64,000 bases of DNA from Tolypothrix sp. PCC 7910. GTDB taxonomy: Bacteria; Cyanobacteriota; Cyanobacteriia; Cyanobacteriales; Nostocaceae. The notes beneath the pieces were generated by a model. That model was given only the letters and a program-made list of their open reading frames with translations. It was not told where the DNA came from and ran no database searches. A program made the position numbers and the translations under genes. How positions within the stretch are numbered: the first letter of the stretch is position 1; the number at the start of each line of letters is the position of its first letter. Below, piece after piece: positions 1 through 8,046 of this stretch. The stretch lies in assembly GCF_011769525.1 (NCBI RefSeq), contig NZ_CP050440.1, forward strand, positions 3,101,501 to 3,165,500, written 5' to 3'.

Positions 1-87
1 CGCCGTGCTGTACTAGGTGGAAAAATTGCTGAGTTTTGGGATTTAAGTATTGATCAAAAATACTCATCCCTCATTTCTAATCTCTAG
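1..87 (+). CDS. 3' end of an unidentified gene (partial)
   Basis: The first 28 codons of the window form an open frame ending in TAG at 85-87. It reads RRAVLGGKIAEFWDLS and then a short polar tail. The gene starts outside the window. The fragment is too short to identify and could be chance, although the Arg/Gly/Trp-containing stretch looks protein-like. The sequence after it (88-297) holds no gene that I can see. Confidence 0.3.
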   Translation, partial: RRAVLGGKIAEFWDLSIDQKYSSLISNL

Positions 88-297
88 TCCCTATTTTATT
101 GATTGATACCCTAGTACTTATACCTCTTCAGGAATAAATAAAGCCATATAGAGCCATAGAAATTTCACCCACAGAAACACTGAGGCGATGTTTTGAGTTC
201 TTGTAGAGAAATTTGGAGATAAGCGATCGCAAGTAATTTTATTTTGCTTATCCCCAATTTACTACTCTATGTAGTTTTGATGCTTACTTAGTTCAGC

Positions 298-756
298 CTA
301 TTTCCAATCAGGAATTTCTACTGCGTCTTCTCCACCAATGCCAATACCAGTGTGATAAATTTCTGCATCAGTAAGAGTCAGGTTATCCATTGAGGCACGA
401 TATACATTGGAATCGTAAACTTTAGCGCGAGTCAAATTGGCATTATCAAGATTGGCTTGCTTCAAATTCACATTCGTTATGTAAGCTGAAGTTAAGTTAG
501 CGCCTGACAAATTTGCACCCGTGAGATCTGCACCCTCAAGGTTAGCACCGCTAAGATTAGCATTTTGAAGATTTGCATTTCTTAAATCAGCACCAATCAA
601 ATGAGCGCTACTAAGGTTGGCTCCTCGGAGATTACACCCTACACATTCCCCAGTGCTCAACAACTTTTGCAAGTCTTGCGAATTATCAGCTTTTACTGCG
701 CCAGTAAAAAACAGGGGAGTCGCTAAGGCTAATGCCGCTAATAGCTGGAGTTTCAT
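298..756 (-). CDS. Secreted pentapeptide-repeat protein
   Basis: This is a 152-residue protein with a signal peptide (MKLQLLAALALATPLFFTGAVKA). A run of A(N/D)LxX pentapeptides follows over roughly residues 40-125 and should fold as a right-handed quadrilateral beta-helix. The segment GECVGCNLRGANL before the helix has two closely spaced cysteines. The start at 756 is chosen over an ATG 18 bases upstream because AAAGGGGGAC sits just before it at normal ribosome-binding distance. The product is probably periplasmic or thylakoid-lumenal. Such proteins are very common in cyanobacteria and mostly lack a known function. Confidence 0.8.
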   Translation of the reverse strand: MKLQLLAALALATPLFFTGAVKADNSQDLQKLLSTGECVGCNLRGANLSSAHLIGADLRNANLQNANLSGANLEGADLTGANLSGANLTSAYITNVNLKQANLDNANLTRAKVYDSNVYRASMDNLTLTDAEIYHTGIGIGGEDAVEIPDWK

Positions 757-1128
757 AATTGTCCCCCTTTGCACTTAAATTATGTCCGTTCTTTTCCTCA
801 CAAATCTATTATCTCACTAAATTCAAAAAATAATGTTAATTGATAGTACAAACTGCTATGGCAGCTATAGAAAATTTCAATTCAAAGACTCACAATCTAT
901 CTATATCCAGCTTTTCCTAAATTGTGAATCTTTGCTGTATTCATGCTGCACTGTAAAATTACTTATAATTTATGGGGATAGTTACGACTTATAAATTTAC
1001 AATTTTGTTCCCATAAGATTTTTGTTAAAAATTTTGAAGTAAATCTACGTTTTACGCTATTTTGTCAGGAAAAGCTAACATTTTTTATCTTGCCTAGTAA
1101 AAGACCAGACAAGATAAAGTAAGCGCAT
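757..1128. other. Intergenic region, AT-rich, with an inverted repeat
   Basis: There is no open frame of note. It should contain the promoter of the leftward pentapeptide gene. At 1084-1118 an imperfect hairpin (TTTATCTTG against CAAGATAAA) lies just past the stop of the hydrolase. It has no T-run on the side needed to make it a clear intrinsic terminator. Confidence 0.4.
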
Positions 1129-1995
1129 TTAAATGCTTAGAAAATCACGCATATACTGATTGACTAAATCTGGTTTTTCTTGCTGTACCCAATGGCTACA
1201 GCGAGGAATGTATTTAATTTGAAAGTCTTTGACGTAGGCTTCTGTACCATAACTCATTTCTTTACCCAGCGCTGTATCATCTTCGCCCCAAATCATCAGC
1301 GTGGGAACTTGCAAGATTCCCCAATTTTCTTGTAAAAGTTTTTGGTCGAAAATGTTGCGATAATAATTGAGCATTGCAGTGAGGGCACCAGGTTTAGCCG
1401 CAGCATTTTTATAAGCCTCAATATCTGATTGGCTAAAAGCATCTTTATCAACTGCCATACCTTTAAAAGCTGCTTCAATTGGCGCATAATTTCCCATTTG
1501 GATGGCTAATTCTGGCAACCAAGGTAACTGGAAAAATGCCATGTAAGAGCTTTTTAGCATTTGTTGGGGATTGCGTAAACCTTGAGAAAATTTTGCTGGA
1601 TGGGGCAGATTCAGGATAATTAGCTTGTCTAACATCTCTGGATGAGTATATGCGAAATTCCAAGCGATCGCACCTCCCCAATCATGTCCAACTAATACAC
1701 ATTTTTCGTATCCTAAACCTTGAATAACACCCTTAACATCTTTAACAAATTCATCCATCACATAAGCAGATTTGTCTTCTGGCTTATCGCTATCGTTATA
1801 ACCGCGTAAATCCAGAGCTACTACTTTAAAATCTTTGGCGAATTCTGGTATTTGATGCCGCCAAGAATACCAAAACTCTGGGAATCCATGTAACATCAAC
1901 ATCAAAGGGCCTTCGCCTTGGGTGACATAGTGCAATCTCACGCCATTAGTAGTGATATATTCGTGTGTCCAGGTGGGTTGAACTACAGCATTCAT
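1129..1995 (-). CDS. Alpha/beta hydrolase, epoxide hydrolase-like
   Basis: This 288-residue protein has the alpha/beta-hydrolase layout of the epoxide hydrolase/haloalkane dehalogenase group. The oxyanion motif HGFPEFWYSW is at residues 36-45, and the nucleophile elbow GHDWGG has Asp105 as nucleophile. WGEDD lies near residue 240, and SHWVQQE carries the catalytic His near the C-terminus. An Asp nucleophile fits soluble epoxide hydrolase or dehalogenase rather than an esterase. Length is normal for the family. GGAG lies about 8 bases before the ATG. It is probably cytosolic. The substrate cannot be told from sequence. Confidence 0.88.
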   Translation of the reverse strand: MNAVVQPTWTHEYITTNGVRLHYVTQGEGPLMLMLHGFPEFWYSWRHQIPEFAKDFKVVALDLRGYNDSDKPEDKSAYVMDEFVKDVKGVIQGLGYEKCVLVGHDWGGAIAWNFAYTHPEMLDKLIILNLPHPAKFSQGLRNPQQMLKSSYMAFFQLPWLPELAIQMGNYAPIEAAFKGMAVDKDAFSQSDIEAYKNAAAKPGALTAMLNYYRNIFDQKLLQENWGILQVPTLMIWGEDDTALGKEMSYGTEAYVKDFQIKYIPRCSHWVQQEKPDLVNQYMRDFLSI

Positions 1996-2221
1996 GAATC
2001 TTACTCCATTGATATAAAATACTGTTGGTTTATCTTAGAGATGATTGCATTATCTTTACTGAAGCTTAGTACAACATCTGTTAAAAGAAAAGTTTCAGCA
2101 ATAGATTGAAGAAAATAATCTAGTGCAATATATCCTTAGACAATTGAAATATTGCCATGAGATAGATGCTGAGATTAGGCAATTTTTGGTAAAAGAAGTT
2201 CCATAAATTGCAGACAATAAC

Positions 2222-3037
2222 ATGACACAACATCTAATAGATAACCCATCATTATGGGTAGAAAGATTAGGAAGATTTGGTTATACATCCAAAGGAGTAG
2301 TTTACGCTATTGTTGGTTTACTAGCAGCACAAGTGGCTTTTGGCACAGGTGGCAAAACAACTGATACTAAAGGTGCTTTACAAACACTAGTCGAACAACC
2401 TTTTGGCCAAATTTTGCTGGCGTTAGTAGCAATTGGCTTAATTGGATATGTATTGTGGCGCTTTGTCGAAGCCATCAAAGATCCAGAACATAAAGGTAAT
2501 GATGCTAAAGGTTTAGCACAGAGAATTAGTTATGCAATCAATGGTTTTATATATGCAGGTTTAGCTTACAGTGCTGTGCAAATTCTCTTGGGTTCGAGCA
2601 ATAGTGGTAATAGTAACTCCACTCAAGATTGGACAGCACGCCTACTTTCTCAACCTTTTGGACAATGGTTAGTAGGAACTGGCGGCGCATTCGTTATTGG
2701 TTTAGGTTTTTATCAATTTTATAGAGCTTATACTACTAAGTTTCAAAGAGAATTCAATCTATCTCAGTTGAGTCATAAAGAACGTAAATGGGTAATAGGT
2801 ATTTGCCGATTTGGTTTAGTTGCTAGAGGAATTGTATTCTGTATTATTGGCTGGTTTTTTATTCAAGCTGCAACGCAATCTAACGCTCAAGCTGCTGGAG
2901 GCTTGGATGAGGCGTTACAGACTTTGGCTCAACAACCCTATGGCCCTTGGCTTTTAGGCTTTGTAGCCTTGGGTTTAATTGCTTATGGTATTTATATGGT
3001 CATTAAAGCGCGATATAGTCAGCTAGTCGTGAATTAA
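2222..3037 (+). CDS. DUF1206 family membrane protein
   Basis: The 271-residue integral membrane protein is built of three repeats of about 85 residues. Each has a pair of hydrophobic helices and the recurring pattern R(F/L)G(Y/L)..(K/R)G(V/I)V(Y/F), then G(G/A)LDEALQTLxxQP(F/Y)G.WLL. This is the DUF1206 arrangement, normally giving six membrane spans. Function in the family is unknown. It stands alone in its own direction, apart from the next gene 180 bases downstream. Confidence 0.85.
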   Translation: MTQHLIDNPSLWVERLGRFGYTSKGVVYAIVGLLAAQVAFGTGGKTTDTKGALQTLVEQPFGQILLALVAIGLIGYVLWRFVEAIKDPEHKGNDAKGLAQRISYAINGFIYAGLAYSAVQILLGSSNSGNSNSTQDWTARLLSQPFGQWLVGTGGAFVIGLGFYQFYRAYTTKFQREFNLSQLSHKERKWVIGICRFGLVARGIVFCIIGWFFIQAATQSNAQAAGGLDEALQTLAQQPYGPWLLGFVALGLIAYGIYMVIKARYSQLVVN

Positions 3038-3217
3038 AAATTGCGTTCCCCACAAGGGTTAACGCGGGTAGCGCACGCTGTGTTTTTAGATAATTAAGTC
3101 GGTAATTGCACCAAACTATGCTAGGAAACGTAAAGAGGCTGAAAACCCTAACAAATAACAAAGGACAAATGACAGCCCTGACTAGTTATCTTTAAATGCA
3201 CCGCCTTACTTACGCAC

Positions 3218-4372
3218 ATGAGCTTAATAGAAACACGTGGTGTCTGGCTGACCAATACCGATAGTAAAGTACTCAAATCACAGCAACGCATTGCTGAGGC
3301 AATGGATTTTCTGGCTGAGACAGGATTTAATGTCGTATTTCCTGTGGTTTGGAATAAAGGAGTCACGCTGTATCGTAGTCAAACGATGCAGCAAACATTT
3401 GGGGTAGAAATTGACCCTAGTTTTGCTGGTCGTGACCCTTTAGCAGAAGTAGTTGCAGAAGCGCGGCGGGTTGGACTGAAAGTTATTCCTTGGTTTGAAT
3501 ATGGCTTTGCAAGTTCCTATAACTTAAATGGCGGAATGTTGTTGCAAACAAAACCGGAATGGGCAGCGCGCGATCGCGATGGTAAACTACTCAAGAAAAA
3601 TGGCTTTGAGTGGATGAATACCCTTGACCCACAAGTGCAAGAATTTTTATTAAGCCTAGTGCGGGAAGTTGTGCAGAATTATGATGTTGATGGCATTCAA
3701 GGCGACGATCGCTTTCCCGCATTACCATGCGAAGGTGGTTATGATGAGGGTACAATCGCACTTTACCGCCAGCAGTTTAACCAAAATCCGCCACAAAACC
3801 CTAAAGATAGTCAATGGCTAAAATGGCGTGCGGATATTCTGACAGAATTTTTAGCACGTCTCTATCAAGAAGTTAAAAGCATTAATCCTAATTTAATTGT
3901 GTCTATGTCTCCCAATATTTATGATTGGGGATTTAAAGAGTATTTACAAGATTCAGTTACCTGGCTAAATCGCGGCATTGTGGATATGATTCACCCACAA
4001 ATTTATCGCCGTGACTTCCAAACCTATAAATGTGTTGTTAATAAATTGATTACTGAACAATTTACAAATGCAACTTTACCCAAGTTAGCACCAGGAGTTT
4101 TAATGAGGCTTGGTACTTACTGTATTACTCCCGAACATCTTCTGAAAGTAATTAACTGCAATCGTAAACGCGGTATTAACGGAGAAGTCTTCTTTTTTTA
4201 TGAAGGTTTGCGTGAGAATAATAATGCCTTAGGTCAATTACTCCGCAATGGCCCCTATGCTCAACCTGCGTCATTTCCGACTTTAGCTGATTTGACAGTA
4301 AGTCGAGGAAATAGCAGCAATACATTATCAATTTGGCAGAAGTTGGTAAGATTTTTGATAAATCTTTTTTAA
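3218..4372 (+). CDS. GHL10/DUF187-type glycoside hydrolase-like protein
   Basis: This 384-residue protein begins with ETRGVWLTNTDSKVL, the typical opening of the glycosyl-hydrolase-like 10 (DUF187) TIM-barrel family. Further family motifs are WNKGVTLYRS, KVIPWFEYGF, MNTLDPQVQEFLLSLVREV and YDVDGIQGDDRF, which carries acidic residues at the expected catalytic face. No signal peptide is apparent. A hydrophobic C-terminal end (IWQKLVRFLINLF) could be amphipathic. Family members act on polysaccharides or have unproven activity. It is followed after 19 bases by a DUF2358 gene in the same direction, so the two are probably co-transcribed. Confidence 0.82.
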   Translation: MSLIETRGVWLTNTDSKVLKSQQRIAEAMDFLAETGFNVVFPVVWNKGVTLYRSQTMQQTFGVEIDPSFAGRDPLAEVVAEARRVGLKVIPWFEYGFASSYNLNGGMLLQTKPEWAARDRDGKLLKKNGFEWMNTLDPQVQEFLLSLVREVVQNYDVDGIQGDDRFPALPCEGGYDEGTIALYRQQFNQNPPQNPKDSQWLKWRADILTEFLARLYQEVKSINPNLIVSMSPNIYDWGFKEYLQDSVTWLNRGIVDMIHPQIYRRDFQTYKCVVNKLITEQFTNATLPKLAPGVLMRLGTYCITPEHLLKVINCNRKRGINGEVFFFYEGLRENNNALGQLLRNGPYAQPASFPTLADLTVSRGNSSNTLSIWQKLVRFLINLF

Positions 4373-4391
4373 TGGGATTTGGTGAATAATA

Positions 4392-4808
4392 ATGCAGGTA
4401 GAACAGGTAATTGATATTCTCAAACAAGATTTACCAACTCTGTTTGAAAAAGATATTTCTTATGATATCTATACGCGGGATATTTACTTTCGCGATCCAG
4501 TCAATAAATTTAAATACAAATTCAATTATCGGATTATCTTTTGGACATTACGATTTCACGCGCAGCTATTTTTTACGCAAATTTTCTTCGATTTGCATGA
4601 AGTCTATCAGTCAGCCGAGGATACAATTTTAGCGAAGTGGACAGTGCGCGGCGTATTGCGCGTTCCCTGGAAAGCGAAGATATTTTTTAATGGTTATTCT
4701 ACATATAAGCTCAATCCAGATAATTTGATATATGAGCATATTGATACTTGGGATAGAAAACCTGGAGAGATTTTGCGACAATTTATAGAAAAAGGCGAAG
4801 ATAATTAA
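4392..4808 (+). CDS. DUF2358 domain protein
   Basis: The 138-residue protein matches the cyanobacterial/plastid DUF2358 family. The N-terminal QVIDILKQDLPTLFEKDISYDIYTRDIYFRDP is diagnostic. It is followed by beta strands with AKWTVRGVLRVPWKAKIFFNGYS and a C-terminal IDTWDRKPGEILRQF. The fold is expected to be NTF2/SnoaL-like. No catalytic role is established. It is probably cotranscribed with the glycosidase-like gene just upstream, and a strong hairpin overlaps its stop codon. Confidence 0.82.
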   Translation: MQVEQVIDILKQDLPTLFEKDISYDIYTRDIYFRDPVNKFKYKFNYRIIFWTLRFHAQLFFTQIFFDLHEVYQSAEDTILAKWTVRGVLRVPWKAKIFFNGYSTYKLNPDNLIYEHIDTWDRKPGEILRQFIEKGEDN

Positions 4809-4854
4809 TAATATGATGCGTTAGCGTCAGCGTAACGCATCATATTATTAATTA
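4802..4854. terminator. Perfect 22-bp hairpin between convergent genes
   Basis: Bases 4802-4823 pair perfectly with 4833-4854 around a 9-base loop (GCGTCAGCG). The outer part of the stem is A/T only, so either strand ends in a U-rich tail. It lies exactly between the rightward DUF2358 gene, whose TAA is in the stem, and the leftward kinase gene. It probably terminates both. The core GATGCGTTA...TAACGCATC recurs elsewhere in the window. Confidence 0.7.
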
Positions 4855-4858
4855 CTAG

Positions 4859-6109
4859 CTATTTCTTCAAAGTAAAAAAGAACTTGCTACCCTGACCCAC
4901 TTCCGATTCTACCCAAACTGTACCGCCATATAGCTCTACAATTTTCTTGACCAAAGATAAACCGATTCCCGTACTATCTGAATTATCATCATTAGATAAT
5001 TTTTGAAAGATTTGAAAAATTTTTGTAAAATATTTTTCTTCAATTCCCGAGCCATTATCGGCAATACTAAACTGCCAATAATTATTATTTTCAGTACAAT
5101 TAATAATTATTTGGCCTTCTGGCTTATCGATAAATTTAATAGCATTACTCAACAAATTCTGAAAAATTTGTTTAATTCTTGTTGTCTCAGCGATAATAAT
5201 TGGTAATGTACTGGTAATCTCTATTTGAATGTTTTCAGGTGGCGCAAGTAAATCGATTACATCTCTCACCACATCATTTAAATTAACTTGGGTCTTTTCC
5301 TCTCGATAACTGCCAGCGCGGGAATATTGTAAAATTCCATCGATGAGAGCGTACATTTTTTTAACTCTACTGATGAGCAATGTGATTAATTCTTGTCCCT
5401 CATCATCAAATTGCTCGCCATAATCACTTAACAACCATTCCGATAATGAACTAATTCCCCGCAGAGGTGCTTTCAAATCGTGAGAAACTACATAAGCAAA
5501 ATCATTTAAATCCTTATTGGCACTTTTCACCGCCTTTAATAATTCAGCCATTGTTTCTTGAGATTGCTGACGTTGAATAATTTCCTGCTGGAGTTGTTCA
5601 TTAGTTTTTGCTAGTTCAGCAGTGCGTTGTTCTACTAATTCTTCTAAGGTTTCTTTGTATTTTCTCAACTCTTGCTCGACTCGCTGTCGTTCTGCATTTT
5701 CATCTTTTAAAGCCATATATGCAGCTTCTAATTGTGCAGGACTGGGGAGAGCTAGCGCTTGCGGAACTAAAGGTATAAGAGTAATTGCTGTATATAAAGA
5801 AATGATTGCAGTGATAGCTTTCATCGCACCAGATAGCCAATAAACAGGGTGCCAAAGTGTCCACACTTCCATGAGATGTGTGGTTCCACAAGAAATAATA
5901 AAAGCTCCAAATAACAGAAAAATTACTTTAAATGGAATGTCATCTCTTTTGCGAACAAAATATATCAGTGTGAGTGGAATTGAGTAGTAAGAAAGTGCAA
6001 TCAGAGTATCAGCTAAGATGTGTAACCACACCAACTCTGGTTTCCACAGGTAACAATGTCCATGTGGAATGAAATTCCCTGAGGAGAAGAAGTTATAAAG
6101 CAATTCCAC
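4859..6109 (-). CDS. Ethylene-receptor-like sensor histidine kinase
   Basis: The 416-residue kinase starts with three membrane helices that closely resemble the ethylene-binding domain of plant ETR1. Asp34 lies in the first helix (ILADTLIALSYYSIPL), and the copper-ligand pair Cys74/His78 lies in ISCGTTHLMEVW. A coiled coil (about 125-180) leads to the H-box FAYVVSHDLKAPLRG, then the N-box NLLSNAIKF, DNGSGI and GIGLSLVKKIVELYGG. There is no receiver domain, so the partner regulator is elsewhere. The start is GTG at 6109, with GGAGG 7 bases upstream; a TTG two codons earlier is less well placed. A role in ethylene or light sensing is inferred from related proteins. Confidence 0.85.
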   Translation of the reverse strand: MELLYNFFSSGNFIPHGHCYLWKPELVWLHILADTLIALSYYSIPLTLIYFVRKRDDIPFKVIFLLFGAFIISCGTTHLMEVWTLWHPVYWLSGAMKAITAIISLYTAITLIPLVPQALALPSPAQLEAAYMALKDENAERQRVEQELRKYKETLEELVEQRTAELAKTNEQLQQEIIQRQQSQETMAELLKAVKSANKDLNDFAYVVSHDLKAPLRGISSLSEWLLSDYGEQFDDEGQELITLLISRVKKMYALIDGILQYSRAGSYREEKTQVNLNDVVRDVIDLLAPPENIQIEITSTLPIIIAETTRIKQIFQNLLSNAIKFIDKPEGQIIINCTENNNYWQFSIADNGSGIEEKYFTKIFQIFQKLSNDDNSDSTGIGLSLVKKIVELYGGTVWVESEVGQGSKFFFTLKK

Positions 6110-6399
6110 TAGCAACCCTCCAACACATAAGGTTGTTTTATGATACTCACCCCAAGAATTATATCTGGGGGAAGAGACATTGTTGCAGGTCGCTGAAGAA
6201 ATATAATTTCTTTTTCAATAAATATTATTTATTAAGAATTATAGAATCACCGATATTATTGGGTTATTTTCACTATTCATTGCTGGGATAATATCTAATT
6301 TTTTGTCAATTAAGATATAAAATAAATTTGCTTAACTATATGTATAATAAAAAACTGGATTATTGATTCTAAAAAAAAGATAATAATGAGGTAGTGAAG

Positions 6400-7968
6400 A
6401 TGAAAAAAGAAAGTCCAAAAGTCAGTCTAGATGCACTGATACCAAGAGAAGCATTTGAAGTTAAAGGACAGCAGGGTCAAAATATAGGAAGGATTATTCC
6501 TACAGTATCTGCTAGTGAATTAGAGCAAAATCGTCTTTTCTATGATTTTTTAAGGAAACCTGATTTTCAACGAGAAACTAATGAGTGGGATGCTCAGACA
6601 ATATGTGATTTTATTGAAAGTTTTTTAGATGATGAGTTAATACCAGCAGTTATTCTTTGGAGGAGCTCCAGTGGATATTGCTTTGTAATTGATGGTTCAC
6701 ATCGGCTTAGTTCTTTAATAGCTTGGATAAATGATGATTATGGTGATGGCAATATTTCTAAGAAATTTTATGATGGAGATGACGAAGAGCAAAAATTAGC
6801 TGCTAAAGAAATTAGAAGACTAATTAATGAGAGAATTGGTTCTTACAAAGATTATCAATCATTAACACAGCATAGAGAACAAGTAGATCCTAAAAAGCTT
6901 GAAAGAGCAAAAAATCTAGCAGCTTCAGGTATTCAGCTTCAGTGGGTAACAGGCGATTCCACTAAAGCTGAAGCTTCATTTTTCAATATTAACCAAAAAG
7001 CAGCACCAATCAGTGAAACAGAGATGCGCTTGTTAAAGGCTCGAACCAAGCCTAATGGTGTTGCGGCTCGTGCAATTATGAGAAGTGGTAATGGTCACAA
7101 GTATTGGTCAGATTTCTCTTCAGAAAAACAGGAGAATATTGAAAAATTAGCCCAAGAAATACATCAAATGCTTTTTGAACCTAAACTAAAAAATCCTATA
7201 AAAATTACAGACGTACCAGTAGTAGGAAATTTATCAACTTCGCAAAGGCATGAATTCATATTAGAGTTTGTCAATATAGTTAATGGTATAGATTCTGATC
7301 ATGAAATAGATTTAGAAGATGATTTAACGGGAGAAAAAACTATAAAAGTTTTGATTAACTGTAGAAAAATACTTCAAATAATTAACAGTAATCACCCTTC
7401 ATCTCTGGGAATACATCCGCTTATATATTTTTATACTAGCGATGGGAGATATAGAGTAGGTTCATTTTATGGCGTAGTTACCTTAATCTTAGAGCTAGAA
7501 AGTAATAAATCTTATTCTAAACTTATAAAGGTACGTAAAGATTTTGAATGGATAATTTGGCAATATGATGATATAGTTCCCCAAATTGTAAGTAAAAGCA
7601 GTGCAGTAAAAGCAAGAAAAAAGGTAAAAGATTTTTATTTACAGGTAATAGAAAAACTCTTACAAGGTGTAGATAAAAAAAGCGTAGTTAAAGAAATAGT
7701 AGAGGAAAAAATTTGTGGTTCCTTAAAAATTAAATCCAAAAGTAATACCAATATAGTACAAAGTAAAACTTTTTCGAGAGAAACAAAAACAGCGGCTTTT
7801 ATCAGAGAAGCTTTACCAAAAATCCAACGATGCAAAATTTGTGGTGGTTTTCTCCATAGCCATTCCATATCTATCGACCACAAAATAAGAAAGGCAGATG
7901 GAGGGTTAGGTAATTTAGAAAACGCACAGTTAACTCATCTATACTGCAATACCACATTCAAAAATTAA
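6400..7968 (+). CDS. DUF262/ParB-like protein with C-terminal HNH nuclease
   Basis: This protein of about 522 residues has an N-terminal DUF262/DGQQR-type domain: PDFQRE, then DGSHR at residues 98-102, then a NINQKAAPISETEMRL segment. A C-terminal HNH nuclease module carries CKIC, IDHK (His494), NLENAQL and THLYCN. Such two-domain layouts occur in GmrSD-like modification-dependent restriction enzymes and in other defence genes. The ATG at 6400 is preferred to an in-frame GTG at 6394 because GAGG lies 8 bases upstream of it. The gene is AT-richer than its neighbours and stands alone, which suggests acquisition. A defence role is inferred. Confidence 0.75.
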   Translation: MKKESPKVSLDALIPREAFEVKGQQGQNIGRIIPTVSASELEQNRLFYDFLRKPDFQRETNEWDAQTICDFIESFLDDELIPAVILWRSSSGYCFVIDGSHRLSSLIAWINDDYGDGNISKKFYDGDDEEQKLAAKEIRRLINERIGSYKDYQSLTQHREQVDPKKLERAKNLAASGIQLQWVTGDSTKAEASFFNINQKAAPISETEMRLLKARTKPNGVAARAIMRSGNGHKYWSDFSSEKQENIEKLAQEIHQMLFEPKLKNPIKITDVPVVGNLSTSQRHEFILEFVNIVNGIDSDHEIDLEDDLTGEKTIKVLINCRKILQIINSNHPSSLGIHPLIYFYTSDGRYRVGSFYGVVTLILELESNKSYSKLIKVRKDFEWIIWQYDDIVPQIVSKSSAVKARKKVKDFYLQVIEKLLQGVDKKSVVKEIVEEKICGSLKIKSKSNTNIVQSKTFSRETKTAAFIREALPKIQRCKICGGFLHSHSISIDHKIRKADGGLGNLENAQLTHLYCNTTFKN

Positions 7969-8046
7969 TTAAGTATCATCAGAATCAGTATCAATTTGAA
8001 ACATTTCATGCTTCAAATTTAAAAGTTATATCCTAAATGGATATAA

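Noticed and set aside
1084-1118. Intrinsic terminator behind the hydrolase gene
   Set aside because: The stem is present but the run following it on the transcribed strand is A-rich, not U-rich.
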